From contig CANTFL010001180.1 of assembly GCA_947650285.1 (NCBI GenBank), positions 310,001 through 374,000 on the forward strand: a stretch of 64,000 nt of DNA. The letters are read 5' to 3'. This stretch comes from Hyaloperonospora brassicae. Lineage: Eukaryota > Oomycota > Peronosporomycetes > Peronosporales > Peronosporaceae. Under the pieces are notes generated by a model that saw only the letters and a list, made by a program, of their open reading frames with translations, made no database searches and was not told where the DNA came from. The position numbers and the translations under genes were made by a program. Positions 30,646 to 43,958 of this stretch are shown here, piece after piece (positions within the stretch are counted from its first letter, which is position 1; every line of letters starts with the position of its first letter).

Positions 30646-33600
30646 CATGCAGCTAATCTAATATACGCCAACTGCAACACATACTGTTCTCTCGACTATT
30701 TTCACCGGCTTGTCGATCATTGAGTTTCATGAGATCTCTCCTTTTTGATGATTGTCTAGTCACTGTAAACTTTTTATAGGGTGACGTCTATGTGGCTACC
30801 GGCTGGTTTAATACTGACCTCAACGCTTGTTGGTTTCGATTGGCCAGACCGGTCTGACTTGACATTGTGCTGCTACGAGACAAAAGTGTCTACAATATAT
30901 ATCAATCCGGTTTGACGATGGGCATAACATTGCTCACGCAAAAACTTACCGAAAAGGTGTACGCGTGTCTTTGACTTTGAGAAAATAGGACGTTTCAGTG
31001 TTTTTGTACTTATGCTATATCGCTGGGTCGTAACGACCTCCAACCTCTATCCTATGTTCAACAAATAAAGCATTTGGATATATTGGAAAACATATTGACT
31101 TCCTACACGTTATATTTGCTCACTATTTTTATATCGATGGAAGCAGCCGACCGAAGAATTTACGATTCAGGTATCGCCGATTCTATCATTTGCTGATCAA
31201 AGCATTCGTCGACCAAAGCATTTGTCGACTTCAATAATCGCCTATCAAAGCTTGCGAAGACTAAAAATTTATCGAGAAACGTTTTAACTGACCATAACCT
31301 TCGTTGACAGAAACTTGTCGACCGAGACAATCGCCGGGGTTTTTATCTCAATGCTGTCATCAACTGCTGGGTTGTGCTCGCCTTGCGAGAATTCGGGAAT
31401 TCGATTTCGCAAAAATCGTTCACCGAATTAAGATCAATCTATGGAAGTAGATAATATGAACGCTGGGGTCAATATTTGTACAATATTCGGCTAGACAAAG
31501 CGTCTTCGATTGGAGTCACCCGAGTGAAACGCACAGTTGACGACAGCACCCAACAATTTGTGAACGCAGTTAATTTTGGTTGTAACATGTATCGATGTGG
31601 ACCATCATTTTTACTGTTTTACGGTCTTTGTGAAGTGCAAAGTCGACATTGGACAAGCATTTTGTGTCTGTGTGGCGGCGCTATCAATTTCACGCTCACT
31701 TATAAGCAGTCGCGCACTTAGATAGAATTTATTAGCCTCTGTGATGTTTAAGATAGTAATTTATGGCTATCACAAATCAGTCCAGTAATTATAAAACAAT
31801 CGGAAGTATTCAGTTTTTCTATATTTTAAAGACGGCTATATGGACATTCACGGCAAACTAATGATTGTATTGTATTATTTGAAGCAGGTTTGTGCTCGCA
31901 CGCATAGTAAACATCAGTGATGTATTTAGATCGGATCAATGTGCGCATATTGTATTTACTCATTTTGTAGAGCAATTTTATCATATTCATTTCTGCGTAT
32001 AAAATTTGTTTAGTAATAGGCACTATATAATTAGTTTACTTTGTCGATTAGCTGCGTTTTGGTGCATGTAGGCTTCTAGTGTTGCGTTAAAGCAAATGTT
32101 TAGTGCTGTAGCTAGAAGACACGAGTTTGCGAATGTAGTCCATTAGTTTTGTCTGTATTTATATCAGGCAAGGGTCAAAGCTTTCTCTTCTTTCTCGTAC
32201 TGGTTTGTGTACCTTTTGTTCGTTTCATAACAGCGCAAAAGCCTTTTGTTGTGCTGGTTCAGTAATTGGTGACCGATCTTAGAAGCCGAGTAGAAAAGCA
32301 CTGGCACTGGGGCCGGTATATACGTGGTCTGTTTTCGGGCACTAATATTATATAACGGCGAGGAGTGGATGCTTGCATGTGAGCACCCATCATATTGGGG
32401 ATACAGCGGGTCGTTCGCGTACGTGGATAAACTCAACATATCTCTCTAATTTGTTTATCGAAGGAATTCACAAGTCGTTCGCGTTTCGTAGACTCGACAA
32501 ATGCTCATCAGAGAAGCTATATACATATCGCGAGTACATCAGCTGATGAGGCGGCAAAAGAAAACTCAGTTCCAATTGACATATCGGGCCTTTTACCAAG
32601 TCCGACTCATCGGCCAGTGTCAAAGCCTGATTCCGCAAAATGTAGATCTCGAGCGAGACATGCCTCATGGCTTTATGTAAATTGTGCATGGATACCGGCG
32701 GCAACAGACCATTGGGCGGGCGTAGTTTGGATTGAAACAGCTGCTGGACGAAAGAATACAAATATCTCTTCATGACGAACAAACACCATTTCGGAAGCTG
32801 AATCACTGCACAGGGGAAAACGCGATTTAAATAGCCCCAGCTACAAATCTATTCCGTGTCCAGAGTATCAGTTGTTCTTGTTTTTTACCAGACGGCTATC
32901 TTCATCGACGCTAGAAGTCGCGTATAACGTGATGAGCTAGTAGACACCCCGCGTATACTGTTGGAAAACGTGCGCAGCCTATCACGCAGCACCATCGTGT
33001 ATACGGTGTGCAGCGTGAACTGGTATTCTCGGGCAACCGTTTACTGCTGCCCAGGCATGTCACTTGCCAAGGTCCGAATCCCAGCTTTCCTGGCATGCCC
33101 GAATGCGGAGATACACGCCACAACTACGATTCAGTGCTCATTTGACCACACTATGACGGCTGAGACTTGCAACATAACACACATGACATAAATACTGCTG
33201 AGCCCAGCTCAGCACATATAGTACGTGGCAAGCCAAGCAAGTCATCGTCGCGGAAAATGGCGACGAGAAAGTGGGAATAGACTGTAGCATACGCTCTGTC
33301 GTGCCTCTCGCGCACTTGTGTGTCAGCAGCTCCATCTCATTGGAAATTATCCGAAGGTAGCACATACTTTGCCGATTCTTACCTAACATCGTCTGCCGTA
33401 AGGTAACGTGTTCATTACTCGGCCAATGGATCGCGGCGAGCACCGCGCAATCTATTCGATAAGATGGACGTGTTTTTAGGACCGCATTGATCACGGCAAT
33501 GCCTAGAAGTCGAGATATCATCGCCGGGTATACCACCGATCAAGTCAAGTACACGATCGTGGATCACCTTTGCGCTCGTCAATGCAAGGGCAAAAAGAGG

Positions 33601-34039
33601 TCAGGTCAGAGGCGGGCGCCTGTGTTAGTGCTTTCTACGATGTTTCATGGGCGTAAATGAAGTGAAAGGTAAGACACTAAACTCCCCTACATCCAGCAAT
33701 CGACAACTATCAGCAATTTGGCCTTCTACAAGACCAGCGCTTGCAGTATGGAGCGCTCATGCATCAGAACGATTTCAAGACTTTGCATGGACGTTATTGC
33801 CAACAAACAGGTCATCCGCGTCAGGTACGTAGGGGCTGTGCCGATCATGTCACAAAGCCGAAGCATTTGTCGGACGCAGATACTATAACACTCACCTTCT
33901 TGTACGGACATAACTGATTGACAAAGAAAGCGAACGAAAAGTGAAGTGACTTCGGGCAGACAAACGCGCCCCATTGCCTCTCGTCAGTCACGTCGCTCGA
34001 TCTGGTGGGGCGCACGCCATCGACATCTCCTTCTCAATA
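30646..34039. other. Gene-poor AT-rich stretch
   Basis: 3.4 kb with only short frames and no recognised domain. TCGACC/GTCGAC-containing short words recur near 31200-31330 (cgtcgac, tcgaccaaag, tgtcgac), possibly an old degenerate repeat. Confidence 0.5.
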
Positions 34040-35760
34040 ATGACTGTGGTCAATGGAGATGTTGGGGTCCTCGGCCACGTTGACAGCGGCACGATGAGTC
34101 TCGTGCGGGCGCTGAGCACGCAGCTTTCCACTGCAGCGCTGGACAAGAGCCCGCACGGTCAACGCCGTGGCATCACGTTGGACTTGAGCTTCTCGAGCGT
34201 CCGTCCGTCCGTACCTCGACGTTAAGGGCCACGGGCTCTCACTTCAATTGACGCTCGTCGACTGTCCCGGCCATGCGCCGTTGGTCTAATCGAGTTTTGG
34301 AGGTGTAGCCATCATGGACACCGTCGTGCGGGTTGGTGGTACCTGACTGCCTGCCGCAAAAAAGGGCTCGAGATCCAGACGCTCGAGAGTCTGTTGCACG
34401 TGTGGCTCGTGCCGCAGGTGGAACGTAATGGTTGCGCTATACAACACGGACCTGCTGTCTCCGATCGAGGATCGGAAAGAGCGACTGCGATTGACGCTGT
34501 GACGCGCGAGACACAGACCTTCATCGCTGCAGACTTTGTGGCGCTCAAATGACGCGACAGTTCCAGTCCTGCCTGTGGCCATGGGGCCTGGACACAACGT
34601 GCAAGGCGTTGCACATCTCATGCACGTGCTGTGTATCAATTGAGAGGTGCGAGAACGTGATGCTCGTGGAGGGTTTTGTCTTGCAGTAGACCACTGCTTT
34701 GCTGTACCAGGACAGAGCACAGTGCTCACCGGAACAGTGCTAGCTCGCGCGTCGTCGAAAGGAAGTAAGCTGGAGCTGCTGCCCATTGTAGTCAAGACTC
34801 GAGTGAGGACGCTACAGGTGTTCAGACAAGACGTCGAGAGGTGCATACAGGGCAATCGAGTTGGGCTAAGCGTGAACGGACTAGACCGGGCACTGGTAAG
34901 ACAAGCAGCGACAGTGTCACCGCCGCGAAGATTGAGTGCCATGATGCAGGTGATCATTGAGGTGGCGCGTGTACCGCTCTCCCAAGGTAGAGCGTGTAAC
35001 TGTGGAGCCTAGTGTCATGCTACGGTGGGCCATACGACTGGGGTAGCAACTGCGACATTCGTCACCAGTAAGGAAGAACAGAAGACGATGCTGGACATAT
35101 GTTGACGAGAAGTTTGGATCATTGGTGCTGTACGAGTGGTGCCAGATCTTCATTTTGAATACAGCGATTGTGACGGCAAGGAAAACACTGACGCGGCTGT
35201 AATTTTTGCGCTGCTTCAATCTGAATTGGCGGTCTTTTGCCTGCCCGCGGCGCTTGTCGTGTGCTCACGTCTCGATCTGGACGCAAAACTCTTTTCGTGT
35301 CGTCTGGCTTTCTATGGCACTGTCGACATGGTTGTGGGGTCAAGTAGTGAGGAGCTGAACACGCTGTCATCCATTCATCGCAGAGCTGTGAGCCTAGCTG
35401 ACATGCGAATCGGTCGGTCAAAAATCAGAGGTGGCTTGTGGACAAAGTGGTCGTGTCAAGAAGCGGTGGCAATGCAGACGGAAGTGAGGCAACCGGTCGT
35501 GACATGTTCTCGAAAGATAATAAGTGGAGCGTTTACCAGGGCTTGGCGGTGTTGTTCGAGAAAGCACGCACATTGGGCATGTACTCGGGCCTTTTGGTAA
35601 TACCGACAAGTTTCGCATCGCGTTGGTACCAAGTAGCAAGACGTCGAATGTGCACCAACATGTGGTCCAGGCTCTAAGAGAGAAGCTCGTGTTGCGCTTG
35701 TTATACTTAATCGCGTTGAAGGCACCAAAAGGACATAGAAAGCTACTTGGGGCTGCAGCA
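34040..35760 (+). pseudogene. Selenocysteine-specific elongation factor (eEFSec/SelB) pseudogene
   Basis: The relic follows eEFSec from end to end. Its start reads VGVLGHVDSG, LVRALSTQLSTAALDKS and RGITLDLSFSS. The G3 motif LTLVDCPGHA is at 34250-34276, and an NTDLL remnant of NKxDLL is near 34440. Domain II reads LAVDHCFAVPGQSTVLTGTV (34675-34740). Domain III has a TVGHTTG remnant near 35020-35035, and domain IV has VVCSRLDLDAKLFSCRLAFYG (35260-35320) and a PFGNTDKFRIAL motif (35588-35625). eEFSec delivers Sec-tRNA to UGA codons on the ribosome. Here the P-loop Lys-Thr is replaced by Thr-Met, and at least five frame changes and several in-frame stops break the gene. Damage is spread over the full length with many substitutions, so sequencing error cannot explain it. 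No SECIS or tRNA-Sec was seen nearby. Confidence 0.9.
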
Positions 35761-35789
35761 CGTGCTTGCAAACAAGCATTTAGTCTGAC

Positions 35790-37800
35790 GAACCTTCTTT
35801 ACTCTTCTTCTTTCCAGATACTTTTTCGCTTTATCCGGAAGCTGCCCAGGCACCGATATCACTTCCAGATGACAAACAAGTGTCAGTCGACACTGATGGG
35901 CTTACTACCTACAATGTGCTCGCTGTTGACGCAGAAAATAATGCGCTTGCGTCAAGTGCTGCTTAACGTGGATCAATCGAGCGTCTAACGGGTTAGACAA
36001 GTGCAACTTAGAGGAAACCGTTTGCCATTGTTTCGGGGCTGTTCGGATACGAGCGAGAAGCACGTGATGCTGTAGGCTGCCGCGTGCGATGTATCGCTTG
36101 TGATAAGGAGAACGTGGATGAAGGCGAGATCGAAAGACCGTTCGGCAAGGCTGGCGATGTCGCGTCGACTTCTGCGGATGTGGAGGCACGAGTGCGAATG
36201 TGGGAGACCATGTTGAGTTGTATTGATACGCGTCGAACACTTTTGGTGCAACCTTAAGCTGTTGAAGTTGATCGATGGGGCACCATCACAGCAAAAGCAG
36301 CTTATCGGTGCAGAATATGCGCGCAGCTACTGGTGCTGACATCGCGACCGGCATGATGATGGTCATGCGTATCGATCCGCCACGACTGAACATGTGATCG
36401 TTGTACAACGCGTGTGTGCACCTTTGAATATTGCCACCGCGTGAGATTGAAAGCAACAACGATGCAGTCAGACCTATGAAATGATTACTACTGCGATCCG
36501 ATCGCTGCATGACGACCATGCTTTAGTCCGATGTTTCTACAGCATGTGTCAACTGATCAATGGAGATAGTTCGGGTTTGTCTCGCTGGAGTGTACGAGGC
36601 TTGAGAATAGTTTTGTTTAATCGATGTTGAGCATTAAACTTTGAAGGCTTCGAATGATGAAATGGCACTCTCACGCCGATCATGCGTGAAAGCACAGTTT
36701 TAAAGCGCTTAGTACGTTCGGCACTCCTGGAGCCAGTACTCGGCAAGGCTGACACGTTGAGCAAAGAATTGGAATACCAGCGTCACTATGTATGCAGTAT
36801 ATGCAACCCGGTCTTGTTCACGTCGTAGGTTTTGTACGAATGTCCGAAATATGGCATATCTCGTAAAGGACGGAGAGTCATTGGTCGTGCTCCGGTCAGC
36901 ACTGACCCTGGACAAGCATTTTCAGCGATACCGGACCGTGCGGATACGTATGGAGTAATAGCAAGACATGAGAACAAGACTTGCGTGGATATTGTTTCAT
37001 CGGCGCAATTGACAAAGGGAGTGTAAATTGGCTACAAGCTGGCTATGCAGGTTCAGAAGACCGTTTGATTGTCAGCGCATGTGAACGCGTCAACTTGCAC
37101 ACATCTTTTCGAGAAATGCACGTAGCTGAGTCGCTTGCTACAACGGTCAAGCGTGCACAATAAACGTCGTTACTCCTGACGAGGCTCAACAAAAGTCAAC
37201 TATTACGGGGTCGAACGTTTGGCAACTGAAAGGTAAGCATGCCGAGGACTTCGTGAACCAGGATGATACTGTTCCAGAGGCAGCACGAGCGATACCAGGG
37301 TGGGCATGGAAGCTACACGCTGCTTTTTCGGTTCCATTTTGCTTTGCTCGCTGAAGTGGCATCATGACATCTCAGCATCGATCGCATTGTGATGGTACTG
37401 GGCTTGCTGATAGCGACGAAACTGACGACTGAACGACGCAGTGATTGAATTGCTCGCGTTGCGCATCATAGATGCAGACTGAGTTTCTGCATGTACGGGA
37501 CGGGAGCGTTAGATATGTCTTGCTATTGGCTTTCGACAACGAGGCAGTGTTGACAATGTGGATCAAAGTGCCCCTAGCCTATGGACTTCCGTTTGCGCAT
37601 TCAGTCTGCATGTGGCTCAAAATCCACAACTTGCTGCCCAGAACGCTTTGTAGTGGCATCTTGACATGCAATGGAGACCGTGCTGCATCTGAAGAGGGTG
37701 CTGCAAGATACAGCCAGAATGTTGCGTCGCAGGCATTGCGAGGGTGGTTGTCTTATAACATAGCAGCTGTATGTGAGGGCCAGACATGACATTCCGAAAG
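35790..37800 (+). other. Possible decayed coding sequence, unidentified
   Basis: Plus-strand fragments look protein-like but in changing frames: LPDDKQVSVDTDGLTTYNVL (35867-35926), LFGYEREARDAVGCRVRCI (36043-36100), and a segment near 37530-37620 (NEAVLTMWIKVPLAYGLPF). None could be matched to a family. They may be relics of one or two genes downstream of the eEFSec relic. Confidence 0.25.
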
Positions 37801-38940
37801 GGATGGAGATCGACTGAACGTTGTTGAGTGTTTTGTTGTTGAATGGCGTCTCTAGCCGAAAACGATCCCATCCGTGCTCGGTTGCGTACTCCTGTGCAGC
37901 GGTCCCGTAGCAATTTGTAGGCTACATTGGAAACTCGGCCACTCACTCTCGTATCGCTTGTCGGATTTGCCTATCCTTCGCGGGCTGGTGTAGCATGGCA
38001 TGTGATCTTGCGACGACGCTGCAGTTTGTTTTGCTAGCTCGGACTGTCGTGTCTTTTATCCACAGCATGTAAGGATGATGGCAACATTTGCGATAGGAAT
38101 CGAGCACACTGACTAACATTGTACGCTTGTGGAATTTTTTTTTTAAGACAAGCTGGTTTCGAATCTGGTTTCTCCGTGTTAGGTTATGGCACTGTGTGGC
38201 GGTGGTTCGCTGGCACGTCACCAGGAGCATCGGGTGATGTGGGACGAGTGCGTGTGACCTGACGAGCGCGATGGGGCATTACCGGCCAGGGAATCAGAGG
38301 AAGCTGGTAGTCCGCGCGATGAAGATAAGAACGACAAGACATCAAGAAAATATACGGTTATGTCAGCGTCAACTTTGAGGATAGCGATAGTAGCATTGTG
38401 ACGACGCCTCCTTGGTGCTGAACCCCAGAGAGAGCGTTAGCGCGAAGGTCAACACGCTAGACATAGTATCAGTGTCAAGCTTGTGCTTTGTCAAGTAGCG
38501 AAACATGCTTAATTGCCTTTCGACACTGCGAAACTATACAGCACAACGATAGCTGGCAGCATGAATTTTTCTGTTTGAGCCGTCTAGAACTACCTCTCAT
38601 CACTACACATCAGCCACTCTCTTACCTTCAACACGAATAAAACCTACTCACACGGATCAACCCATCACATCTTTTGGTCTCGTCGACTTCGTCGTCTCAT
38701 TTAAATAAAATGAATGCCTTGTCCCAATTGCCGCCACCCGCGCGCCCGTTTTTTGCGCCATTTTACTCCATTTTCAACTTGGCTCACCGCCGCGTCTCAG
38801 GCCACTTCTCTTACAGTTGAAGTAGTCCATTTTCCATATCCATTTTTCTTAACGTATAATGAATGAATTGTTTTCCATGACCACTCCGCCGCCGCCCCGC
38901 GTGCTTCTTTGTCATTTTCCATTCTGCTCTCCCATTCGCA

Positions 38941-40017
38941 ATGAACACCACGGAAACGTTCATCCAAAGCACATGCAAAGCAATCTTGCATTCGTGCAGC
39001 GAGCTCCAACGCGCGAACGACGCGCTACAGGAACAAGTCATTTCGCTGACGCACCTCAGTGCGCTGCGAGCGGACATGGCAAGGGTGGCAGAAAACGAGC
39101 GAGTCGAAGGTATCGAGTCGCGGCGCAAGATGGAGAGTGAAGTGCTGGCGCTCCGGAAACGCGCCGAAAAGGCTGAGGCCACAAGTGCAAGACTGGAGAA
39201 GCAGCTGCTGAAGGCCACGCAAGGCCAGCTCAAGGTCCAGCGCGAGTCCGAGTTGCAGCTGGTGCTGCAGCAGAAGGACTTCCAAGACAGCAGTCCGGAA
39301 GCGACGGGCAAGAACAAGGCACGTATGCAGCTGAAGGACTTGCAAGACAGCAGTGCGGAAGCGACGGGCGAGAACAAGGCACGTATGCAGCAGAAGACAC
39401 ATGTGAAGGCAGTCGCAGCGGCAACCACGACAAGCACGAGGCCTCGCGAGAAAACCAGAACCGGCCAAGATGAATGCGCTCGCGTGCTTGCAAGTGCCAA
39501 GGACGTCGCTGCCAGATGTGGGCGCTGGACCTACTGCTGGTTCCCGTGCGCGTGTTCGTCCAGCGACTACTGCTCGAGCGCGTGTTGGTGTGACTGCGAG
39601 CACAGTATCCACTCGTGCGCGTGTGGAATCCACTGCTGCTGCCCGTGCGATCATTGCTGCGACTGCCGGCACTGGTGCTTCAAGGATTCCGTCAGCAAAA
39701 AAACAGACGCGCGTGAAGACTGGAGGAAGACGCATCGCGCTGGGCAACGGGTGTTAAGCCACACACACGTTGCCAGAAGAGGGCAACGGAGCTTCCGGGA
39801 TTGGCGCTCCAGAGACCCATTGCTCTCTGTTGCGTCTCCCGGAGCCCATCGCTCACCGAAGGCTCCGGAACGTGGTGCGGTCAAGGCATGGCAGCAGACT
39901 TTGTTCGACAATGCGTTGCGATCCGCTATTCTTCGGGGCTCATTACCCCCGTTGAAGCTGTGGAACGTGGCGTGTTTTTGGACGAAGTTGAGCGTGGCAT
40001 GCATTCGCAGTGACTGA
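38941..40017 (+). pseudogene. Coiled-coil protein gene, probably frame-shifted twice
   Basis: Starts MNTTETFIQSTCKAILHSC. Residues ~20-105 form a clear coiled coil (SELQRANDALQEQVISL, LRKRAEKAEATSARLEKQLL). A ~60-bp near-duplicate follows (AARMQ-type units QLKDLQDSSAEATGENKARMQ-like at 39266-39390). The single long frame then turns into an odd Cys/Trp-rich run. In the +1 frame (39470-39757) the same DNA encodes a plausible basic Ala/Thr/Arg region ending PSAKKQTRVKTGGRR, and in the third frame (39801-40013) a sensible tail with PVEAVERGVFLDEVERGMHSQ. I therefore read it as one gene with two frameshifts. No family is recognised. Confidence 0.5.
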
Positions 40018-40995
40018 TGAAGACTCATTACTCTTCGTCATCATTGCGATTGCTTGCCACGCGTGCTGTTGGTGTGCTTGACTCCTACGTTCTAGAGCGT
40101 ATAGGTGTCGATAGCCCCATGAAAGACAAAAGAAAACGTAGTTCTTATTGAAGTGAGTAACAAAACTAAGTGTATTATTACGATTGCAATTGGCTTGTTA
40201 ACGTTAGTCTACTCTTGAGCAAAAGTAGTTCCTCCGTGCTCGTCGATTGCCGTACAGTGTAGTAGTCCATGCTCGAACAAACAAGCAAATAAGCGCTACG
40301 CTGCGGCATTCGTACCCCTTGCAAAGCGTCACAGCAAGGCATGTGTTAGAAGATATGCTTTCTGACAGGTCATCGAAGTTCCAGTGTTCAACTGCAAGAC
40401 CTGTTACAGGTACGTCCCGATCTCACCTGATTGGCTAATAAGCTGACAGGTAGGACGAAGATGTGACTGGTGGACATATGGGTCGAGAGAAGAGGGTCGT
40501 CATGTCGGACTATCAGGAGGAGTTGATGAGTGAGACAGCGATATCCGGACGACATTGTTTAAGGCCAGCACATGTTGATGGGCAGGCTAAACGTGTACCA
40601 CGTGTAACTTGACCGGACCAAGTGCAAAAGGTATGGTTAACAACCGACTGTAATTTACTCTCAACATATATTACTTTCACTTCCTACATCCTCAGTACAA
40701 GTGCGACCACAACACGTAACGATTCACTGCACGTCCGTCAGACCAAAGACGGCCGAGCAGAGGTGGCCAACGTCGTATGCTCCAGTACACATACCATTTG
40801 ACGCCATTACCACGCGCGGACAAGACACAAGTGCACGAGAGGATGGACAGCAGTGCCCACATCGCAAGGATCGACAACTTGGCATTGACGGCAAACTGTA
40901 ATGACACCTCAAGTACTAGAGGGAAAGCGTCGACGACAGCGCGCACTTGCGAGCGCGTCTCCGGCTCGCCAGATAGACCACACCACCGCTTCTCG

Positions 40996-43395
40996 TCACC
41001 TGCGCTCGGCATGCATCGCATCCTGTGTCTCCTTCTGCTCCTCGTCGACCAAACACCATCCGCGTCTTCGCGACACAATCCGGTGCGTCCAGTTCGTCTT
41101 CGCCGCCGCCGGGTCATTCGTGCCTGCGACGATGCCTTGGGCCACCTGGAGATTGCCCGCGTAGTAGACTTACCATAGCTGCACGAAGACTACACTGTAG
41201 ACCACGAGCAACAAGCCAAGCACGTTGGCCGTAAAGGTGGCAGTAGTATGGTCCCAGCCGCAGTACTCGGGAATACTCATCTTGACCATGCGGTACAACT
41301 GGCTCATGACGAAAAAGCCACAGAACATGGCAGACACGTAGTTCCACGAATTCGTCACGTACTCGTGCTCGAAGAAACGAACGAGTGCCACGAGCTGACT
41401 AAACAGTAGCGTGAAGAAGAAAAGCACATCCGGTATTTCTGTCCACGGCGTCTTCTGACCAGCACCCGTGCTTGCCCTTGACTTGTCCTTACCCGTCACA
41501 CGCGCCTGGATGGCCTCAAAACTGCCATCATCGTAATGAACGAGAACGAAAGCCATGCCTGCTGCATACGCCACACGTCGTTGTTGTCAACTGCGCGGTT
41601 GGCCAGCAGGTTCAGCACCCAACGGCAGAACGGCACTAGCAAGAAAGAGTACAGGATCTTCTTTCCACGAGCGTATATCGGCGCGTCACATGTCCACAAG
41701 TAGTAGACGGCGATCGCGACGTAACGCAGGGCAGGAGTCGAACCAAAAACGGGTACAGCACCGAGTCGTACAAAAACATCTTGCGCGGGAACGCAAGAGA
41801 TGGCTTCAGGCCTGGGGCAGGCACGCGCGGAGGACGCCAGTCCGGGTCGACGTCGCGCTCATTTTGCATCAGCAGAATCCGCACACCACTCTTTGCCCAA
41901 CGCTTCTTCTGGCCCATAGCAGCAGCTACTGTTTCAGGAACAGCACCTCCGCACAATCGAATACGGCCCTTGGCATCGCCCTCGAAATCCTTGCGGAAGT
42001 GCACCAAGTCCCCACCAGAAGTGTGGAGCACGTTACCCGTAAACGCATCTGCAGTCTGAGTACCGTACTGAATACCACCAATCGAGTCGAAGGCTTGGCG
42101 ACAGAACACAGCATTCGAGCCGGCAAAAGCTGCCGAGTCGAAACCATCACGGCCACGCTGCACAGCGTCAAAAAGAATGGCATTCTTGTGCCCGCACCGG
42201 TCACCCATAATCGTCAACTGAGCTGGTCCTCAAAGTACTGAGGAGTCTGCAGAAGTCTGCCCGTACGACACGTGGGTCCACGAAATATCGTCGCTGCACT
42301 GAAGTCCTCCACCGTCGACGGCCTCGCCTTCCGAGAAGAAGAACGACAGCACCGCAAGCAAAAAGCTTCGGATACGGCTTCATGTCGTTATCCAGAATCA
42401 GCACATACGTGCCGTCAGCACCTTCGTTGAACAAGCAATTGGTTATGTTGCGAGCCTTTGAGTGGAGCGTATCGGGCATCATTCGTCCAATGAAAGTCAC
42501 ACGCAGAATACCGCGCTCACGGAAGTCGAAGTCGTCCGAAAGCGAGCCGACAGAACAATCACGACGCTGCGCACCCTTGCCACCCTCTTTGCGGAGTTCA
42601 CGGACAGAGCTGTGCTGGCGACGCCACGTCTTCAAGCTTTGGTCGTCTTGCACAGGCCCACCACACGCTCGTGCATGAGCCGCGCAAGGTCGCCACGCAA
42701 ATCACCACAAATCGAACCACGTTGGCGATCACCGTCACCTTCAAGTGGTCAATCGCAACCCACACAGACTTATAGTAACCAACATCCAGCACAGACATGA
42801 CGAGGAGCTCGGGCGCATACTGCGGCGAAAGATAGTTCTTCAGTGTCTGCATCGAATCCGTGACCAGATCCACGTAGACACACAACAAGATGTCGACCAT
42901 CGGCCACTGTTCCCTGGGAGTGGGCAGCTCGAAGTCGTTCATGTACCGCGCACCACGACAAATCGAACGCCACATACTGAAGTTGAACAGCAGTCCCACA
43001 ACGAAAGTGAGAAACTCGCTGAAAATCATCATGGCGTACATGACCCACGACATAAACGGCACGTTCCCGATACAGTATCCATCGCCCGCGTCTGCGTCAA
43101 CGTTGACCGTCGAGCTGAAACACCCGTCCGTCTCACTAGCTGGCAACGTGTGTGTTACACGATAGCGTCGACCGCGCGTGGTCCCAAAGTACTGCTGCGC
43201 GTACACCGTCGTCAAGTAGTACAGCCAGACAACACCCGTAGCCGCCGTGCCAAAGTGAAACACGTGGAACATGCACTGCCCGATACTCGTACTTGCGGGT
43301 GGATATACGGTGTCTAGTGGCGCGACTCCACCCGCCACGCGCGACTCGTTGTCTCCAGGAAGTATCCAACCCCAACCGCCGGACAAGGGGGACAA
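40996..43395 (-). pseudogene. Oomycete cellulose synthase (CesA, GT2) pseudogene
   Basis: The minus strand matches the processive GT2 cellulose synthases of oomycetes, which make wall cellulose at the plasma membrane. In order: N-terminal membrane region (MFHVFHFGTAATGVVWLYYL, SWVMYAMMIFSEFLTFVVGL), PREQWPMVDILLCVYVD, a first catalytic site changed from DDG to DVG (SVLDVGYYKS), LILDNDMKPYPK, TADAFTGNVLHTSG (TED changed to TAD), QKKRW and the C-terminal membrane helices. The C-terminal tail after FVQLW is cut by a TAA in place of Gln, with conserved-looking sequence continuing to a TGA at 40996-40998. Coding moves through at least four frame changes (pieces 43395-42598, 42653-42201, 42217-41636, 41699-41496, 41574-41170). 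Both catalytic substitutions and the frame breaks show it is dead. Confidence 0.9.
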
Positions 43396-43397
43396 CG

Positions 43398-43958
43398 ATG
43401 CTGCGGGTGTCGTACGAAGGTGTCGACGTCGAGCTCCCCTCGAACGTGGCTACCATCGAGTCCGACGTGACGGCGGGGACGCTCACGATCCACTGCTGCA
43501 ACTTCACGGGGGACGTCGTGTTGCGCCAACGTACGTACCGTCTGTGAGGATCGTGTGTGGGTGGGTGTGTACCGGTCGCGCGCGGGACCGACTCGACCGC
43601 TTCTGTCTTTTTCGTCCACTCATGGGTACATGTGTGTGTGTGACATGTGACAGGCACCGCAGCTTCAAGTCGCGCATAGCCGCCGCCGCAGCAGACAGGC
43701 GCTTGTTCTCAGCAGCAAACGGAACGACCGAACGACGCGAGTGGTCCGAGGGATTACGATCGCGTGTCTCAAGCGGACGGTAAACGGCTGCGGCCGAGTT
43801 TCCTCAATGAAGCAGAGCAGACGGTACTGTTGGCTCAATTGAATGGACCGTCGAAGGAGCAAACCGCACCGGCAGACGATGTTTTGGTGCTACTGGAGAG
43901 AGCTGAAGAATGGACCAGAAGAAGGATTGGAGGCAGCTGGGGGCACGACCGGTAGTGA
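43398..43958 (+). pseudogene. Small intron-containing gene divergent from CesA relic, probably frameshifted
   Basis: Starts MLRVSYEGVDVELPSNVATI only 2 bp from the CesA start. A likely intron runs 43535-43653 (GTACCG...ACAG); splicing gives an 88-residue product ending at 43783. A more conserved-looking continuation lies in another frame: VSQADGKRLRPSFLNEAEQT and DDVLVLLERAEEWTRRR, to 43955. The original protein was probably longer and has a frameshift near 43765. A further charged frame at 43962-44237 and the Kelch relic downstream could even belong to the same ancestral gene. No family is recognised. Confidence 0.4.

Noticed and set aside
39520..39700. Cys/Trp-rich stretch that could suggest a small secreted effector
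   Set aside because: It has no signal peptide of its own, sits mid-frame after a coiled coil, and another frame of the same DNA gives a more natural basic region. It is most likely out-of-frame translation.
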